From Thiodiazotropha sp040507005 (GTDB lineage: Bacteria > Pseudomonadota > Gammaproteobacteria > Chromatiales > Chromatiaceae): a DNA stretch of 64,000 bases. The notes beneath the pieces were generated by a model. The model saw nothing but the letters and a program-made list of their open reading frames with translations, was not told the DNA's origin and did not search any database. Positions 16,493 through 25,153 of this stretch are shown here, piece after piece; position 1 is the stretch's first letter, and each line of letters begins with the position of its first letter. Made by a program: the position numbers and the translations under genes. The DNA lies in NCBI GenBank assembly GCA_040507005.1, contig JBEVVS010000072.1:1-64000 (forward strand). Reading direction: 5' to 3'.

Positions 16493-17320
16493 ATGAGTAA
16501 CGATAACATCACATTCATCGGTGGCGGCAACATGGCCACCAGTCTGATAGGCGGCTTGATCGCCGATGGGTATGACCAGGGGCGAATCACGGTGAGTGAT
16601 CCTGACCCTGACAAGCTGGCGCAGCTGGCCGCACGCTGTGGCGTTCACACCCTGTCCGACAATAACAGTGCCGTCAGTCAGGCCGAGGTGGTGGTCTTGG
16701 CGGTAAAACCGCAAGTTCTGAAGGCGGTCGCAGAGGATCTGGCTGCATCCATACAAGAGGTCAAGCCACTGGTGATATCCATCGTCGCCGGTGTCAACGA
16801 GTCCACCCTGCGGCATTGGCTGGGGGGCGAGGTAGCCCTGGTACGCTGTATGCCCAATACCCCGGCCATGATTCAGTCCGGGGCAACGGGCATGCACGCC
16901 GGCCCTGGCGTCAGCGAGACCCAACGCAACCAGGCTGAAAGCATTTTGCGGGCAGTAGGCCTTACCCGTTGGGTTGACAATGAATCTCAAATGGACGCGG
17001 TCACCGCTGTCTCAGGCAGTGGCCCAGCCTACTTCTTTCTCATCATGGAGGCGATAGAAGCCTCCGCGCGAGGGATGGGATTGGATGAGGAGACCGCCCG
17101 CTTGTTGACCCTGCAGACAGCCCTTGGCGCCGCCCGTATGGCCCTTGAAAGCAGCGATTCACCTGCACGCTTGAGACAGAAAGTCACCTCTCCCGGCGGC
17201 ACCACAGAGCGTGCCCTGGGCATCCTTGAGGAGGGCGAGTTGCGAACCCTGTTCGACAAGGCCCTAAAAGGTGCCAGAGAGCGCTCAGTCGAACTCTCCG
17301 ATATGCTGGGAGACCAATAG
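16493..17320 (+). CDS. proC: Pyrroline-5-carboxylate reductase
   Basis: A 275-residue enzyme that reduces 1-pyrroline-5-carboxylate to proline with NAD(P)H, the last step of proline synthesis. The Rossmann motif FIGGGNMA is at residues 7-14, and the C-terminal dimer and active-site region holds AVSGSGPAYFFL and the signature SPGGTTERAL near residue 235. The ATG at 16493 is used rather than the in-frame GTG at 16478. Second gene of the yggS operon, 37 bases after yggS and one base before yggT. Confidence 0.95.
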   Translation: MSNDNITFIGGGNMATSLIGGLIADGYDQGRITVSDPDPDKLAQLAARCGVHTLSDNNSAVSQAEVVVLAVKPQVLKAVAEDLAASIQEVKPLVISIVAGVNESTLRHWLGGEVALVRCMPNTPAMIQSGATGMHAGPGVSETQRNQAESILRAVGLTRWVDNESQMDAVTAVSGSGPAYFFLIMEAIEASARGMGLDEETARLLTLQTALGAARMALESSDSPARLRQKVTSPGGTTERALGILEEGELRTLFDKALKGARERSVELSDMLGDQ

Positions 17321-17321
17321 C

Positions 17322-17900
17322 ATGGGTAGCAGTTATCTCACCGATCCAGTCATCTTTTTGATCCAAACACTGTTCGGGCTGTATATCCTTGCGGTGCTGT
17401 TGCGTTTCCTGCTGCAACTGGTGAGAGCGGATTTCTATAACCCGATTTCACAGTTTTTGGTGAAGGTGACGAACCCCCCGCTGAAGATTTTTCGTCGTTT
17501 GATTCCAGGTTTTGGCGGCGTAGACCTCTCCTCCATCGTCCTGGCCTGGCTCCTCAAGGCCATTGAACTGTTTATCATCATGAGCCTCACGGGAACTGCA
17601 ATCAACCTGATAGCCCCATTTATTTGGTCCATCCCTGAACTGGTGGAGTTGCTGATCAATATCTATCTGTTTGGGATTTTGATTCAGGTTATCCTGAGTT
17701 GGGTGAATCCAGGCAGCTACAACCCTGCGACAGCCCTGCTCTACAGTTTGACCGGTCCTGTGATGCGACCGGCGCAAAAAATCCTCCCCCCTATGGGCGG
17801 TATAGATCTCTCGCCGATGTTGGTTATGATCGGCCTGATACTCCTGAAAATGTTGCTTTTGCCACCGCTTCGACATATCACAGGCAGTCCTTTTCTGTGA
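17322..17900 (+). CDS. yggT: YggT family integral membrane protein
   Basis: A 192-residue protein with two copies of the YggT domain, each a pair of membrane helices joined by a loop (LLRFLLQLVRADFYNPISQF and VILSWVNPGSYNPATAL, each followed by an RP/PA-x-I-x-P turn). Members are linked to osmotic shock tolerance and, in other bacteria, to division or thylakoid biogenesis; the molecular role is unknown. The start codon follows the proC stop directly, and the stop overlaps the yggU start in GTGA, which indicates coupled translation. Confidence 0.9.
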   Translation: MGSSYLTDPVIFLIQTLFGLYILAVLLRFLLQLVRADFYNPISQFLVKVTNPPLKIFRRLIPGFGGVDLSSIVLAWLLKAIELFIIMSLTGTAINLIAPFIWSIPELVELLINIYLFGILIQVILSWVNPGSYNPATALLYSLTGPVMRPAQKILPPMGGIDLSPMLVMIGLILLKMLLLPPLRHITGSPFL

Positions 17901-18181
17901 CCTGGTTTCATTGGGAACAGAATGACCTGATCCTGCATCTGCGCATACAACCCAAGGCGTCGCGGGATGCCTTCATCGGCCCGTATGGTAAAAATCAATA
18001 CAAAATCGCCATCACGGCACCACCCGTTGACGGCAAGGCAAACCGTCACCTGGTGAAATTTCTTGCCAAGGCATTTGCGGTTCCCCCCTCGCGGATTGAA
18101 TTGATCACCGGAAAGAACGCCAGAAACAAGTCCATACGGTTAAAGTCCCCCCAAGTACTGCCGATAGATTTTGAAGATTAG
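17897..18181 (+). CDS. yggU: DUF167/YggU family protein
   Basis: A 94-residue small alpha/beta protein with the DUF167 marks LRIQPKASRDAF, APPVDGKANRHLVKFLA and the late LITGKNARNKSIRL. The function is unknown. A GTG at 17897 that overlaps the yggT stop is chosen; the longer frame upstream only runs antiparallel through yggT in another frame. Last gene of the yggS operon. Confidence 0.9.
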   Translation: MTWFHWEQNDLILHLRIQPKASRDAFIGPYGKNQYKIAITAPPVDGKANRHLVKFLAKAFAVPPSRIELITGKNARNKSIRLKSPQVLPIDFED

Positions 18182-18289
18182 GGCATCCGGATATGGCTTC
18201 ATCGGCACACCTCGCGTATTATTGCGCTTTTAGCTGAAAACGTAGAATAAGGGTTTGTTCCGGCTTTAAAAAATTTTTGGGGCAATGGC

Positions 18290-20266
18290 ATGGAAAAAGT
18301 AAGATTTCAAGAACAGTTAAAGGCTTACGAGCAATGGAAAACGGATGTTATCAATACCATTGAGGAATATGGCCCCTGGCTGGAAGAGAATGGCATGTCC
18401 TCCGCGGACGTGGAGCACCGGATCGAAGAGACCCTGGCCGCCCTGAGGGGTGACAAACTGACAATCGCCTTTGTCGCCGAATTCTCCCGCGGTAAGACTG
18501 AACTGATCAACGCCATCTTCTTTGCCGACTACGGCAGACGCCTGCTCCCCTCCGATGCCGGCCGAACAACCATGTGTCCCACCGAGATCTTCTACGACGA
18601 TGTGCGCAACGAAGCCTATGTACGGCTGCTGCCCATTGAAACGCGCTTGCAGGACACCACCCTGAGCCAGTTGCGGCACGATACCAAGCAGTGGGTCCAC
18701 TACCCCCTTGAAACCGAATCCGTTGAACAGATGCAGGCCGCCCTGAACGAGGTCGTGCAGACCAAAACGGTCACCCTGGAGGATGCCAAGCACCTTGGAC
18801 TCTACAACCAGGAGATGCACCCCCATCAGACCGAACCCCCCGAGACTGTAGAGATACCCAAGTGGCGCCATGCCATGATCAGCTTTCCCCACGAGATGCT
18901 GAAGAAGGGGCTGACCATTCTCGACACCCCCGGCTTGAATGCCCTGGGCACTGAACCCGAGCTTACCTTGAATATGCTGCCGGCCGCTCAGGCGGTGCTG
19001 TTTGTACTCGGCGCCGATACCGGTGTCACCCGCAGCGACATGGAGATCTGGCAACACCATGTAAAAGGCTTCCAGAGTGGCCGCCAACGGGGTCTGATGG
19101 TGGTACTGAACAAGATCGATACCCTGTGGGACGACCTGCGCGAGCATGAGGACATTCATGATGCCATTCGCAGTCAGCTAAGCGATACGGCTGAAATGCT
19201 GGGTGTGGATTCCAAGGCCGTGTTTCCCATCTCCGCACAGAAGGGGTTGCTGGCCAAGATCAAGAACGAACCTGATCTGCTGGACAAGAGCGGACTGCTG
19301 GATCTTGAAAACTATCTGGGACAGGACGTACTGAATATCAAACAACAGATCGTGCTCGACACCATCAGTTCCGATGTCGGTCAGATGCTGGACAACAGCC
19401 GCAGTATGTTGTCAGGCAAGCTCAACGAGACCAAATACCAACTCGAGGAACTGGAGGAGTTGAGCGACAAAAGCGACGATGTCATCAACAATCTGATGGA
19501 GAAGACCCGCAGCGAACAAGCCCAATATCTTCGCGATGTGGAGACATTCCAACAGAGCCGCAAACAGCTTAAACAGCAGGCTGATGTTCTGTCGGAGATC
19601 CTTAGCCTGAGCCTGCTTGATGAAACCATCAATAAATGCAGAAAGGAGATGACCAACAGCTGGACCACCAGCGGTATGAAATCCTCAATGAAAAATCTCT
19701 TTGAGGAGACACGCAGCACCATGCTCCAAGTTGTCAATCAGAGTGAGCAGACGCGTAAGCTGATCCGTTCCATCTACCGTAAATTTCAAAATGAGCATGG
19801 CTTTGCCGTGGTGCAGCCGAAGATGTTCTCGATTGTTAAGTACCGGGTAGAACTCGAGCTGCTGCATCAGGAGGCGGAGATCTTTCGCAATAGTCCGGTT
19901 ACCGCGATGATGGAACAGAATTTTGTTGTAAAGCGTTTCTTCTCTGCATTGGTGAAGCGCGCACGGGATATCTTCCAGCGTGCTGACAACGAGATCAATC
20001 AGTGGATCGTAAGCGCCCTTGAGCCTCTGGTGATACAGATCAAGGATCACAAGGAGATGATGGAGAAACGGCTTAATAATCTGCAGAAGATTGGTCAATC
20101 CCGTAATACCTTGCAATACCGCATCCTTGAACTGCAGGAGCAGTATACGGAACTGGCGCGTCAGTTGACCTCTCTGCGAAACATGTCAAACCGGATCAGT
20201 AACAACCGTCCACTACACCAGAGTCAGCGGCAGAAACCCAAGCTGGTGAAGCAAGGTGTCTCCTAA
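18290..20266 (+). CDS. Dynamin-like GTPase
   Basis: A 658-residue protein with an N-terminal GTPase domain: P-loop AEFSRGKTE near residues 63-71 (Ala in place of the usual first Gly), switch II DTPGL near 211-215, and the base-specificity motif NKID near 273-276. The remainder is long helices and coiled coil (about 360-650), as in bacterial dynamin-like proteins that bind and remodel membranes. A hydrophobic paddle is not obvious. The tail is basic (QRQKPKLVKQ). It stands alone, not paired with a second dynamin gene as many bacterial members are. A hairpin followed by seven T lies downstream. Confidence 0.85.
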   Translation: MEKVRFQEQLKAYEQWKTDVINTIEEYGPWLEENGMSSADVEHRIEETLAALRGDKLTIAFVAEFSRGKTELINAIFFADYGRRLLPSDAGRTTMCPTEIFYDDVRNEAYVRLLPIETRLQDTTLSQLRHDTKQWVHYPLETESVEQMQAALNEVVQTKTVTLEDAKHLGLYNQEMHPHQTEPPETVEIPKWRHAMISFPHEMLKKGLTILDTPGLNALGTEPELTLNMLPAAQAVLFVLGADTGVTRSDMEIWQHHVKGFQSGRQRGLMVVLNKIDTLWDDLREHEDIHDAIRSQLSDTAEMLGVDSKAVFPISAQKGLLAKIKNEPDLLDKSGLLDLENYLGQDVLNIKQQIVLDTISSDVGQMLDNSRSMLSGKLNETKYQLEELEELSDKSDDVINNLMEKTRSEQAQYLRDVETFQQSRKQLKQQADVLSEILSLSLLDETINKCRKEMTNSWTTSGMKSSMKNLFEETRSTMLQVVNQSEQTRKLIRSIYRKFQNEHGFAVVQPKMFSIVKYRVELELLHQEAEIFRNSPVTAMMEQNFVVKRFFSALVKRARDIFQRADNEINQWIVSALEPLVIQIKDHKEMMEKRLNNLQKIGQSRNTLQYRILELQEQYTELARQLTSLRNMSNRISNNRPLHQSQRQKPKLVKQGVS

Positions 20267-20419
20267 GGTCAGTTGCGGTCATCAATGATAAGGTGCTTTC
20301 TCAAATTAGCTTCATAAGCTTTCGTTTTTATTAGTTTTTTTAAAAGATATTACGCCTGACCAGGGACTTACCCCTACTCCCAAGATCGTCGTTGATGCCA
20401 CTCACCTGCGCGGATATGG

Positions 20420-20458
20420 CAGACTGCGGATCAGCGCAGTCAGGGCGTCTGTTTTTTT
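20420..20458 (+). terminator. Candidate terminator downstream of the dynamin-like gene
   Basis: Stem GACTGCG / CGCAGTC with a six-base loop inside a larger CAGAC / GTCTG pairing, directly followed by seven T. It lies about 155 bases after the stop at 20266 and before the DUF4426 gene. Confidence 0.5.
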
Positions 20459-20555
20459 CAGCCACTTCACCCCATCTCACTGATCGACTACACTGAAGCT
20501 ACAACAAAGACCGGTCATGCAGATCGGCGACTAATTAATCAGGAGGGGTTTGTTC

Positions 20556-20999
20556 ATGACTGTTACCAAGTATATTTTTGTCTTCTTTTCTCTATGCGTG
20601 TTGAGCACCGCCGGTTGGGCGGAAAACAGCACGGCGATACCCGGCTTTACCATCCACCACAATGCCATCCCCAGTGCCACACTTGAGCCCTCGGTAGCCA
20701 GGCAGTATGGAATTCAACGCAGTAAATACCGGGGCATGCTTAATGTCAGCGTGATTAAATCAGTAGCTGGAACCACCGGTGAATCCTCCGAAGCGGTTGT
20801 GTTGGCCAAGGCCAATAATATACGCGGTCAACTGATCAGCATTCCGATGCGAAAAATCATCGAAGGCGATGCCATCTACTACATAGGAGAATTCCGCATC
20901 GCCGATCAGGAGAAACTCAATTTCGAGCTGCAGGTTCAACCTAAGGGTGAAACCCGTTACTACTCGGCTAAATTATCCCAGGAATTTTTTATCGACTGA
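20556..20999 (+). CDS. DUF4426 family exported protein
   Basis: A 147-residue protein with a signal peptide (residues 1-22, cleavage near GWA-EN). The mature part is a single beta-sandwich domain with the DUF4426 pattern: the ARQYGIQRSKYRGMLNVSV stretch near residue 48 and the FRIADQEKLNFELQV strand near the end. Family members are periplasmic and of unknown function. The ATG at 20556 with an upstream GGAGGGG fits better than the TTG six bases earlier. Convergent with the TauE-like permease gene. Confidence 0.8.
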   Translation: MTVTKYIFVFFSLCVLSTAGWAENSTAIPGFTIHHNAIPSATLEPSVARQYGIQRSKYRGMLNVSVIKSVAGTTGESSEAVVLAKANNIRGQLISIPMRKIIEGDAIYYIGEFRIADQEKLNFELQVQPKGETRYYSAKLSQEFFID

Positions 21000-21030
21000 G
21001 ATCGTTGATAGGTTTTTTAAAAGCGACTTT

Positions 21031-21069
21031 CTCCTGCCAGGGGCTGTGGTATTTCAGCCCGACCAGGAG
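21031..21069. terminator. Hairpin between convergent genes
   Basis: Outer arms CTCCTG and CAGGAG enclose an inner GGGCTG / CAGCCC stem between the DUF4426 gene (ends 20999) and the permease (ends 21084). U-tracts are weak on both strands. Confidence 0.35.
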
Positions 21070-21083
21070 ATGGGTTCGAGAAA

Positions 21084-21764
21084 CTAGATGGCCCTCGCCA
21101 GGGTTACAATCCCAAACAGAATAACCACTAATCCCGCGGCTCGTCTGACGCGTATATCCTTCAACCAGCGGGCAAGACTGCCTGCCAATACACCCATCAC
21201 GAACAGATTGGGCAAGGTGCCGAGACCCAAGGCGAGCATCAACCCCGCCCCCTTTGCCACACTTCCGGCAGACACCGTCCATACCAGCATGCTGTAAACC
21301 AATCCGCAAGGAATCCAGCCCCAAACCAAGCCCAGCACCCAGGCCTGAGCGGGAGTCTTCACGGGTAGCAGCTTGCGGGCAAAAGGCTCAATCTTGACCC
21401 ACAGCAGATTGCCCATGCGCTCGATTTTGGCTAATCCTGTCCACCACCCGCCCAGGTAGAGACCGAGCAGAACCATAAAAACACCGGCGATGATCAACAA
21501 GCCTTGCTGAGCGACATAGACAGGCACTGCATGGGTCAACAAAACACCCAAACCACCCATGATCGCACCAGCGACGACGTAACTGGTGACTCGCCCCAGG
21601 TTATAGCCCAACTGATAGGGAAAGGTGTCGATCAGGCGGCTTTGCACCGTTTGGGGAAGACCAAAGGTCAATGCGCCGACAATACCTCCACACATACCGA
21701 CACAGTGGCCACCGCCAAGCAATCCCACAACAAATGCGGCCAGATAACTGCTTTGTTCAATCAT
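21084..21764 (-). CDS. Sulfite exporter TauE/SafE-type (UreH_2) membrane protein
   Basis: A 226-residue protein with six hydrophobic segments. The N-terminal motif GGGHCVGMCGGIVGAL is diagnostic of the TauE/SafE-UreH_2 branch often found beside cytochrome oxidase assembly genes, where it may move copper or another metal. The paired Cys/His residues could bind the metal. No cco genes are visible here. The gene begins three bases from the AmpG stop, so the two are read together. Confidence 0.75.
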   Translation of the reverse strand: MIEQSSYLAAFVVGLLGGGHCVGMCGGIVGALTFGLPQTVQSRLIDTFPYQLGYNLGRVTSYVVAGAIMGGLGVLLTHAVPVYVAQQGLLIIAGVFMVLLGLYLGGWWTGLAKIERMGNLLWVKIEPFARKLLPVKTPAQAWVLGLVWGWIPCGLVYSMLVWTVSAGSVAKGAGLMLALGLGTLPNLFVMGVLAGSLARWLKDIRVRRAAGLVVILFGIVTLARAI

Positions 21765-23180
21765 TCATGCGCCCTCAGTCGCAGCTGCTTGGTTTGGCGT
21801 GCGGCTAGATGGCAGATAGCGCATGGCCATAAGGATCAGGATCAGTACAGGAATGCCCATGGAAGCAGTGATAAGAAAGAAATTCACATACCCCAAACCA
21901 TCGACCATAACACCGGAAAAACCACCGACAAACTTAGGCAGCAGGAGCATTACCGAGCTGAAAAGTGCATATTGAGTTGCTGAATAGGAGACATTGGTCA
22001 GGCTTGAAAGATAGGCCACGAACGCCGAAGTGGCGAGTCCGGCGCTGAGGTTATCCGCCGAGATTACCAGTGTCAGCATAGCCAGATTATGACCGACGCC
22101 CGCCAGCCAGGCGAACAGCAGGTTGGTGGATGCGGCTAAAATCCCCCCCAATAACAGAATACGCATCACCCCCACGCGGGTTACCAACATCCCACCCACA
22201 ACAGCGCCTAACAGGGTCATGATCACCCCAAGCACATTGGCAACTAGGGCAACCTCACGTTTTGTGAAACCCAGATCCACATAAAAGACGTTGGATATCA
22301 CCCCCAGCACCACATCCGAGATGCGGTAGGTGGCGATCAGGGCCAATATCAGGATCGCATGCCAACCGTAGCGGCGGATAAAATCGGCAAACGGGCTTAT
22401 CACGGCCCCGTAGAACCACTCGCCAAAGCTACGCACCACACCCGGCAGCCACGCTTGCCGTTCAATGATCCGATCCACCATCTCTTCCTGTTCCAGGGTA
22501 TCCGGGTTGGGATGAACGTCTGGCTCTTGAATCAGCAAAACAGTTATCACCCCGACCAGCATCAGAACGGCCATGGCGAGATAGGCGAACATCCAGGCAC
22601 TCAGGTAGTAGCCTGTTTCATGCGGGCTAGCCCATTGGGCAATCGCCAGGGCGCCGCCGCCACTGACAATCATCGCAATGCGATAGCCGATCATGTAATT
22701 GGCAGCCATGACCCCTTGCAATCTGACCGCTGCTCTCTCAATTCGATAGGCGTCGATGGCGATGTCCTGGGTGGCGGATGAAAAGGCCACCAGCAGTGCC
22801 AACCAGACGAAGCGATGCAGTCCCTGATGGGGATCGGAGAAGGCCAATCCGCAGAGTCCGACAATCACCGAGAGTTGAGCCAGCAGCATCCAGGCACGAC
22901 GCCGACCCAAGTTGGCTGTGAGCCAGGGAAGCTTCAGACGATCTACCAGTGGCGCCCACACCCATTTGAAACCGTATGCCAGTGCCACCCAACTGAGAAA
23001 TCCAATCGTCGAACGATTGATGCCTGCCTCTCTCAACCAATACGAAAGAGTGCCGAAGACCAGCAACAGGGGCAGTCCCGCGGAAAAGCCGAGGAACAGC
23101 ATACTGCGTGTCCCGGGCTGCCAATAGACCGCAAGGGTCTTGTACCAATTGCTTGACCAGCTGGCTGTATTCACAAACAC
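21765..23180 (-). CDS. ampG: AmpG-family MFS permease
   Basis: A 471-residue inner-membrane transporter of the major facilitator superfamily. AmpG takes anhydro-muropeptides from the periplasm into the cytoplasm for peptidoglycan recycling. The marks are the N-terminal FLGFSAGLPLLLVFGTLSYWL segment, WVALAYGFKWVWAPLVDRL and SSATQDIAIDAYR, all typical of AmpG. The C-terminal half carries the usual second six segments. Start is GTG. First gene of a two-gene unit with the TauE-like protein; divergent from pyrE. Confidence 0.85.
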   Translation of the reverse strand: MFVNTASWSSNWYKTLAVYWQPGTRSMLFLGFSAGLPLLLVFGTLSYWLREAGINRSTIGFLSWVALAYGFKWVWAPLVDRLKLPWLTANLGRRRAWMLLAQLSVIVGLCGLAFSDPHQGLHRFVWLALLVAFSSATQDIAIDAYRIERAAVRLQGVMAANYMIGYRIAMIVSGGGALAIAQWASPHETGYYLSAWMFAYLAMAVLMLVGVITVLLIQEPDVHPNPDTLEQEEMVDRIIERQAWLPGVVRSFGEWFYGAVISPFADFIRRYGWHAILILALIATYRISDVVLGVISNVFYVDLGFTKREVALVANVLGVIMTLLGAVVGGMLVTRVGVMRILLLGGILAASTNLLFAWLAGVGHNLAMLTLVISADNLSAGLATSAFVAYLSSLTNVSYSATQYALFSSVMLLLPKFVGGFSGVMVDGLGYVNFFLITASMGIPVLILILMAMRYLPSSRTPNQAAATEGA

Positions 23181-23281
23181 CTCGAATTAAAATCAGCATT
23201 ATAAGTGCCAATCAGAGTCAAGTCCCCTACCCCAGAAAAAAAAGCCTTTCCCAAGTCGGGTAATAGCTAGCCATACCGCAG

Positions 23282-23309
23282 GTGAAACTAGCCGCAAAAA
23301 GGGTACAAT
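23282..23309 (+). promoter_or_regulatory. Candidate pyrE promoter
   Basis: GTGAAA, 16 bases, then TACAAT, ending 29 bases before the pyrE start. The -35 box is weak. Confidence 0.35.
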
Positions 23310-23337
23310 GCGCGATCAGCTTGAATAGGTAATTATC

Positions 23338-23979
23338 ATGCAGGACTATCAACGGGAATTTTTAGACTTTGCCCTCGATGTGGGTGTATTGAGATTCGGT
23401 GAGTTCACCCTGAAATCGGGACGGGTCAGCCCCTACTTTTTCAATGCCGGACTGTTCAACAGCGGCGCCAGCCTGGCCCGCCTCGGGCGCTACTATGCCC
23501 AGGCCATCGTCGATTCAGACATAAGCTTCGATGTACTCTACGGCCCGGCCTACAAGGGCATCCCCCTGGCCGCCGTGACAGCAGCCGCACTCTACGATCA
23601 ACATGGCATCGATATACCCTATGCCTTCAACCGTAAAGAGGCAAAGGATCATGGTGAAGGGGGCGTCATCGTCGGCCATGAACTGGTTGGAAAGATCCTG
23701 ATCATCGATGACGTCATCTCAGCTGGCACTTCGGTGCGGGAATCCGTTGACATCATCCAGGCCCAGAAGGCGACGCCCGCCGGGGTAGTCATCGCCTTGG
23801 ACCGGCAGGAGAGAGGCCAGGGCGAACGTTCCGCCATCCAAGAGGTGGAGAGTGACTACGGCATGCCGGTCAGCGCCATCGTGCGACTGGAACAGCTGAT
23901 CGAATACCTGCAGGAGAGTGACGACACAGGCAACTCCCTGAAGCGGATCCAGGCCTATCGGGATCAATACGGAGTATGA
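23338..23979 (+). CDS. pyrE: Orotate phosphoribosyltransferase
   Basis: A 213-residue enzyme that joins orotate and PRPP to give orotidine 5'-phosphate in pyrimidine synthesis. The PRPP-binding motif ILIIDDVISAGTSVRES is near residues 120-136, and the N-terminal catalytic loop and GRVSPYFFNAGLF match the dimeric bacterial enzyme. Length is as expected. It lies near argB and slmA, its normal neighbours in gammaproteobacteria, but on the opposite strand and separated by two transporter genes and a repeat element. Confidence 0.96.
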   Translation: MQDYQREFLDFALDVGVLRFGEFTLKSGRVSPYFFNAGLFNSGASLARLGRYYAQAIVDSDISFDVLYGPAYKGIPLAAVTAAALYDQHGIDIPYAFNRKEAKDHGEGGVIVGHELVGKILIIDDVISAGTSVRESVDIIQAQKATPAGVVIALDRQERGQGERSAIQEVESDYGMPVSAIVRLEQLIEYLQESDDTGNSLKRIQAYRDQYGV

Positions 23980-24037
23980 CCTAACTCCCCGCCCGGGTAG
24001 ATGGCTGATAGCGGGAATTCAAGGTGCAAATCGTGAT

Positions 24038-24251
24038 AAGTCCGCAAATGAAAGCGAATAAACGCAAATTTGACTTTATAACGGTCCTGCATGGCGGGTT
24101 GGTATACCAGCCTGGGTATATCGCACCGGGATCACTCGATAGCCTGTGACTGGTGCAAAAATGCATAGAGCAAGTTTTTCGTACTCTGTTGGTTTGCAAT
24201 AAATCCTAAAAACAGCTCTATTTGCGTTTATTCGCTTTCATTTGCGGACTT
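24038..24251. repeat. Element bounded by perfect 32-base inverted repeats
   Basis: The sequence at 24038-24069 is the exact reverse complement of 24220-24251, with 150 bases between. The arms contain GCGAATAAACGCAAAT and the core does not code for protein. The layout is that of a miniature inverted-repeat element or of an intergenic repeat family; no target duplication can be fixed. It lies in a 344-base gap between pyrE and the TSUP permease gene (which ends at 24324). On RNA level the arms would make a very long hairpin. Confidence 0.7.
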
Positions 24252-24323
24252 GATAAAAAACCAACTCAGAATAACCAAACCGCCTGCTTAAAGGCTGAGC
24301 ATCGTGGTAAACAGGTAACGGAT

Positions 24324-25070
24324 TTAACCCACTACCAGTTTAGTGCCGATCAGCAGGGTGACCACCTCGAAGCCCCGTTTGATCCAGCGATTACCCTTGG
24401 CGATGGAGAGATGCGCCCCCAGGTATCCACCCAGTAACGAACCTATCAGCAACACCGGTATCCATGCCCAGTGTATATCACCGAGAATACCCAGCGTGAG
24501 GGCCCCGCTACCGTTCCAAAACACACCCACCAAGACCAGTGTGTGCGCCACCGCACGCCGGTAATCGAGACCGAACCAGCGCACCAGCCACAGGGTGACG
24601 AAGAGTCCGGTACCCGATGTGAGAGAACCATTCAGGACGCCGATCAGGAAAAGCCCGGTGCCGCCGATCAGAAAGCCGACTTTGTCCCTATGGATCGCTT
24701 GATACTCGATACCGAGCTTCGGGCTGAGGATGGAGTAGATCCCCAGACCCAAGGTCAACACCCCCAAGGCGACTTCTGCATGTCTGTCCGCCACCTGGAG
24801 GATCAGGCTGGCGCCTATCACCACACCGGGCAGTCCCGTGAGCAGCATATAGACGACAAACTGGCGCTCCAATCCTCCCTCGCGCAGATGGCGCACCGTA
24901 GCACCGATGCCAAGGGCCACAGAAGCCACTTTATGGGTTGCGAGTGCCACCCCAAAGGGTAAGCCCAAAAAGATCAAGGCCGGCAACTGAACCAGTCCCG
25001 CACCCCCTCCAGAGAAGGCGGAAAAGAGGTTTGCCAGGAGAGAAACCACAAAAAGGGTGAACTGTTCCAC
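24324..25070 (-). CDS. TSUP/TauE-family membrane permease
   Basis: A 248-residue protein with about eight hydrophobic segments and the TSUP (DUF81) pattern: an N-terminal SAFSGGGAGLVQLPALIF repeat motif, then the second half repeat GVLNGSLTSGTGLFVTLWLV. Members export sulfite, sulfoacetate or other organosulfur anions; the substrate is not known here. Start is GTG. Divergent from the DUF4124 gene. In a sulfur-using organism a role in sulfite or thiosulfate traffic is a fair guess but is unproven. Confidence 0.8.
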   Translation of the reverse strand: MEQFTLFVVSLLANLFSAFSGGGAGLVQLPALIFLGLPFGVALATHKVASVALGIGATVRHLREGGLERQFVVYMLLTGLPGVVIGASLILQVADRHAEVALGVLTLGLGIYSILSPKLGIEYQAIHRDKVGFLIGGTGLFLIGVLNGSLTSGTGLFVTLWLVRWFGLDYRRAVAHTLVLVGVFWNGSGALTLGILGDIHWAWIPVLLIGSLLGGYLGAHLSIAKGNRWIKRGFEVVTLLIGTKLVVG

Positions 25071-25153
25071 AAAGCAGCTATCTTATGAAGTAAGCCACGA
25101 AGTATAATCTATCTCTGGTGCCATTTGACTAAAAAACAGAGAATTCTGCCGGT

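Noticed and set aside
20308..20330. AT-rich stem-loop after the dynamin-like gene as its terminator
   Set aside because: The stem AGCTT/AAGCT is short and GC-poor; the hairpin at 20420-20458 is the better candidate.
24069..24219. Transposase or tRNA remnant inside the 24 kb inverted-repeat element
   Set aside because: No frame over a few codons shows protein-like composition, and no cloverleaf can be drawn.
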